Assembly: GCA_030837395.1 (NCBI GenBank)
Contig: JAUPKO010000877.1
Location: 1-5,157, forward strand
Reading direction: 5' to 3'
Source of the DNA: Actinomycetota bacterium
Lineage (GTDB): Bacteria; Actinomycetota; Actinomycetes; S36-B12; UBA10799
DNA: 5,157 nt
A program made the translations under genes and the position numbers. Below are positions 5,056 through 5,157 of the stretch, one piece after another. The notes beneath the pieces are model-generated. The model did no database searches, was not told the origin of the DNA, and was given only the letters and a program-made list of their open reading frames with translations. Position 1 is the stretch's first letter. Each line of letters starts with the position of its first letter.

Positions 5056-5157
5056 ACCTCCACCCCCTCCTCGACAATGAGAAGGACAGCGTGGGGGGCG
5101 CCAACACTCCCCGGGACACGGAGGCCACGCACGACAACCAGCTACCGTCCTGAGCGC

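Noticed and set aside
4932..5132. 67-residue N-terminal extension of the peptidoglycan-binding protein from GTG 5132
   Set aside because: The frame is open, but the extension would place a normal signal peptide in the interior. ATG 4931 gives a standard secreted protein.
5014..5155. Minus-strand frame open from the right edge to a TGA near 5014, with high third-position GC (about 38 of 46 codons)
   Set aside because: It could be the tail of a gene entering from the right, but the product (Ser/Gly/Arg-rich) is not recognisable and a second overlapping frame also has fair GC3, so I could not support it as a feature.

Overview
The window looks like actinobacterial DNA, probably from Streptomyces or a relative. 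It is GC-rich (roughly 60-65% by eye) and uses GTG as well as ATG starts. The signal peptides end in AxA, and two of the small secreted proteins resemble families I associate with streptomycetes. Third-position GC in the complete genes is only about two thirds in the stretches I counted, lower than typical Streptomyces core genes. This fits an accessory or recently acquired region, or a host of more moderate GC. There is no rRNA, tRNA, transposase, CRISPR array or phage structural gene that I can see.

Layout. Bases 1-44 probably hold the last 13 codons of a plus-strand gene. Three complete plus-strand genes follow, separated by long gaps: a small secreted Cys-rich protein (231-734), a secreted beta-propeller protein (990-2267) and an unrecognised secreted six-cysteine protein (2817-3473). 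They face two minus-strand genes: a secreted peptidoglycan-binding-domain protein (4461-4931) and, downstream of it, a small secreted four-cysteine protein (3734-4288). The plus and minus sets converge on a 260-base gap (3474-3733) that contains two small hairpins.

Common theme. All five complete products carry a classical Sec-type signal peptide and an even number of cysteines after it (4, 4, 6, 4 and 2). All are therefore predicted to work outside the membrane, probably with disulfides. No enzyme active site, transporter, regulator or toxin domain is recognisable. The only function that can be named from motifs is probable cell-wall attachment by the peptidoglycan-binding protein, and a likely scaffold or interaction role for the propeller. 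The plus-strand genes are too far apart (255 and 549 bases) to be a tight operon. The two minus-strand genes could be co-transcribed (172 bases apart).

Non-coding signals. The 549-base gap 2268-2816 contains a good terminator-like hairpin (2366-2390) and a run of three more hairpins (2546-2622). The 3' end of the peptidoglycan-binding gene carries an 11-bp direct repeat. The ribosome-binding region of that gene is a run of eight Gs. The six-cysteine gene has one TTA codon, which would make it bldA-dependent if the host is a Streptomyces. I found no clear defence, mobile or biosynthetic system; the interest lies in the uncharacterised secreted proteins.
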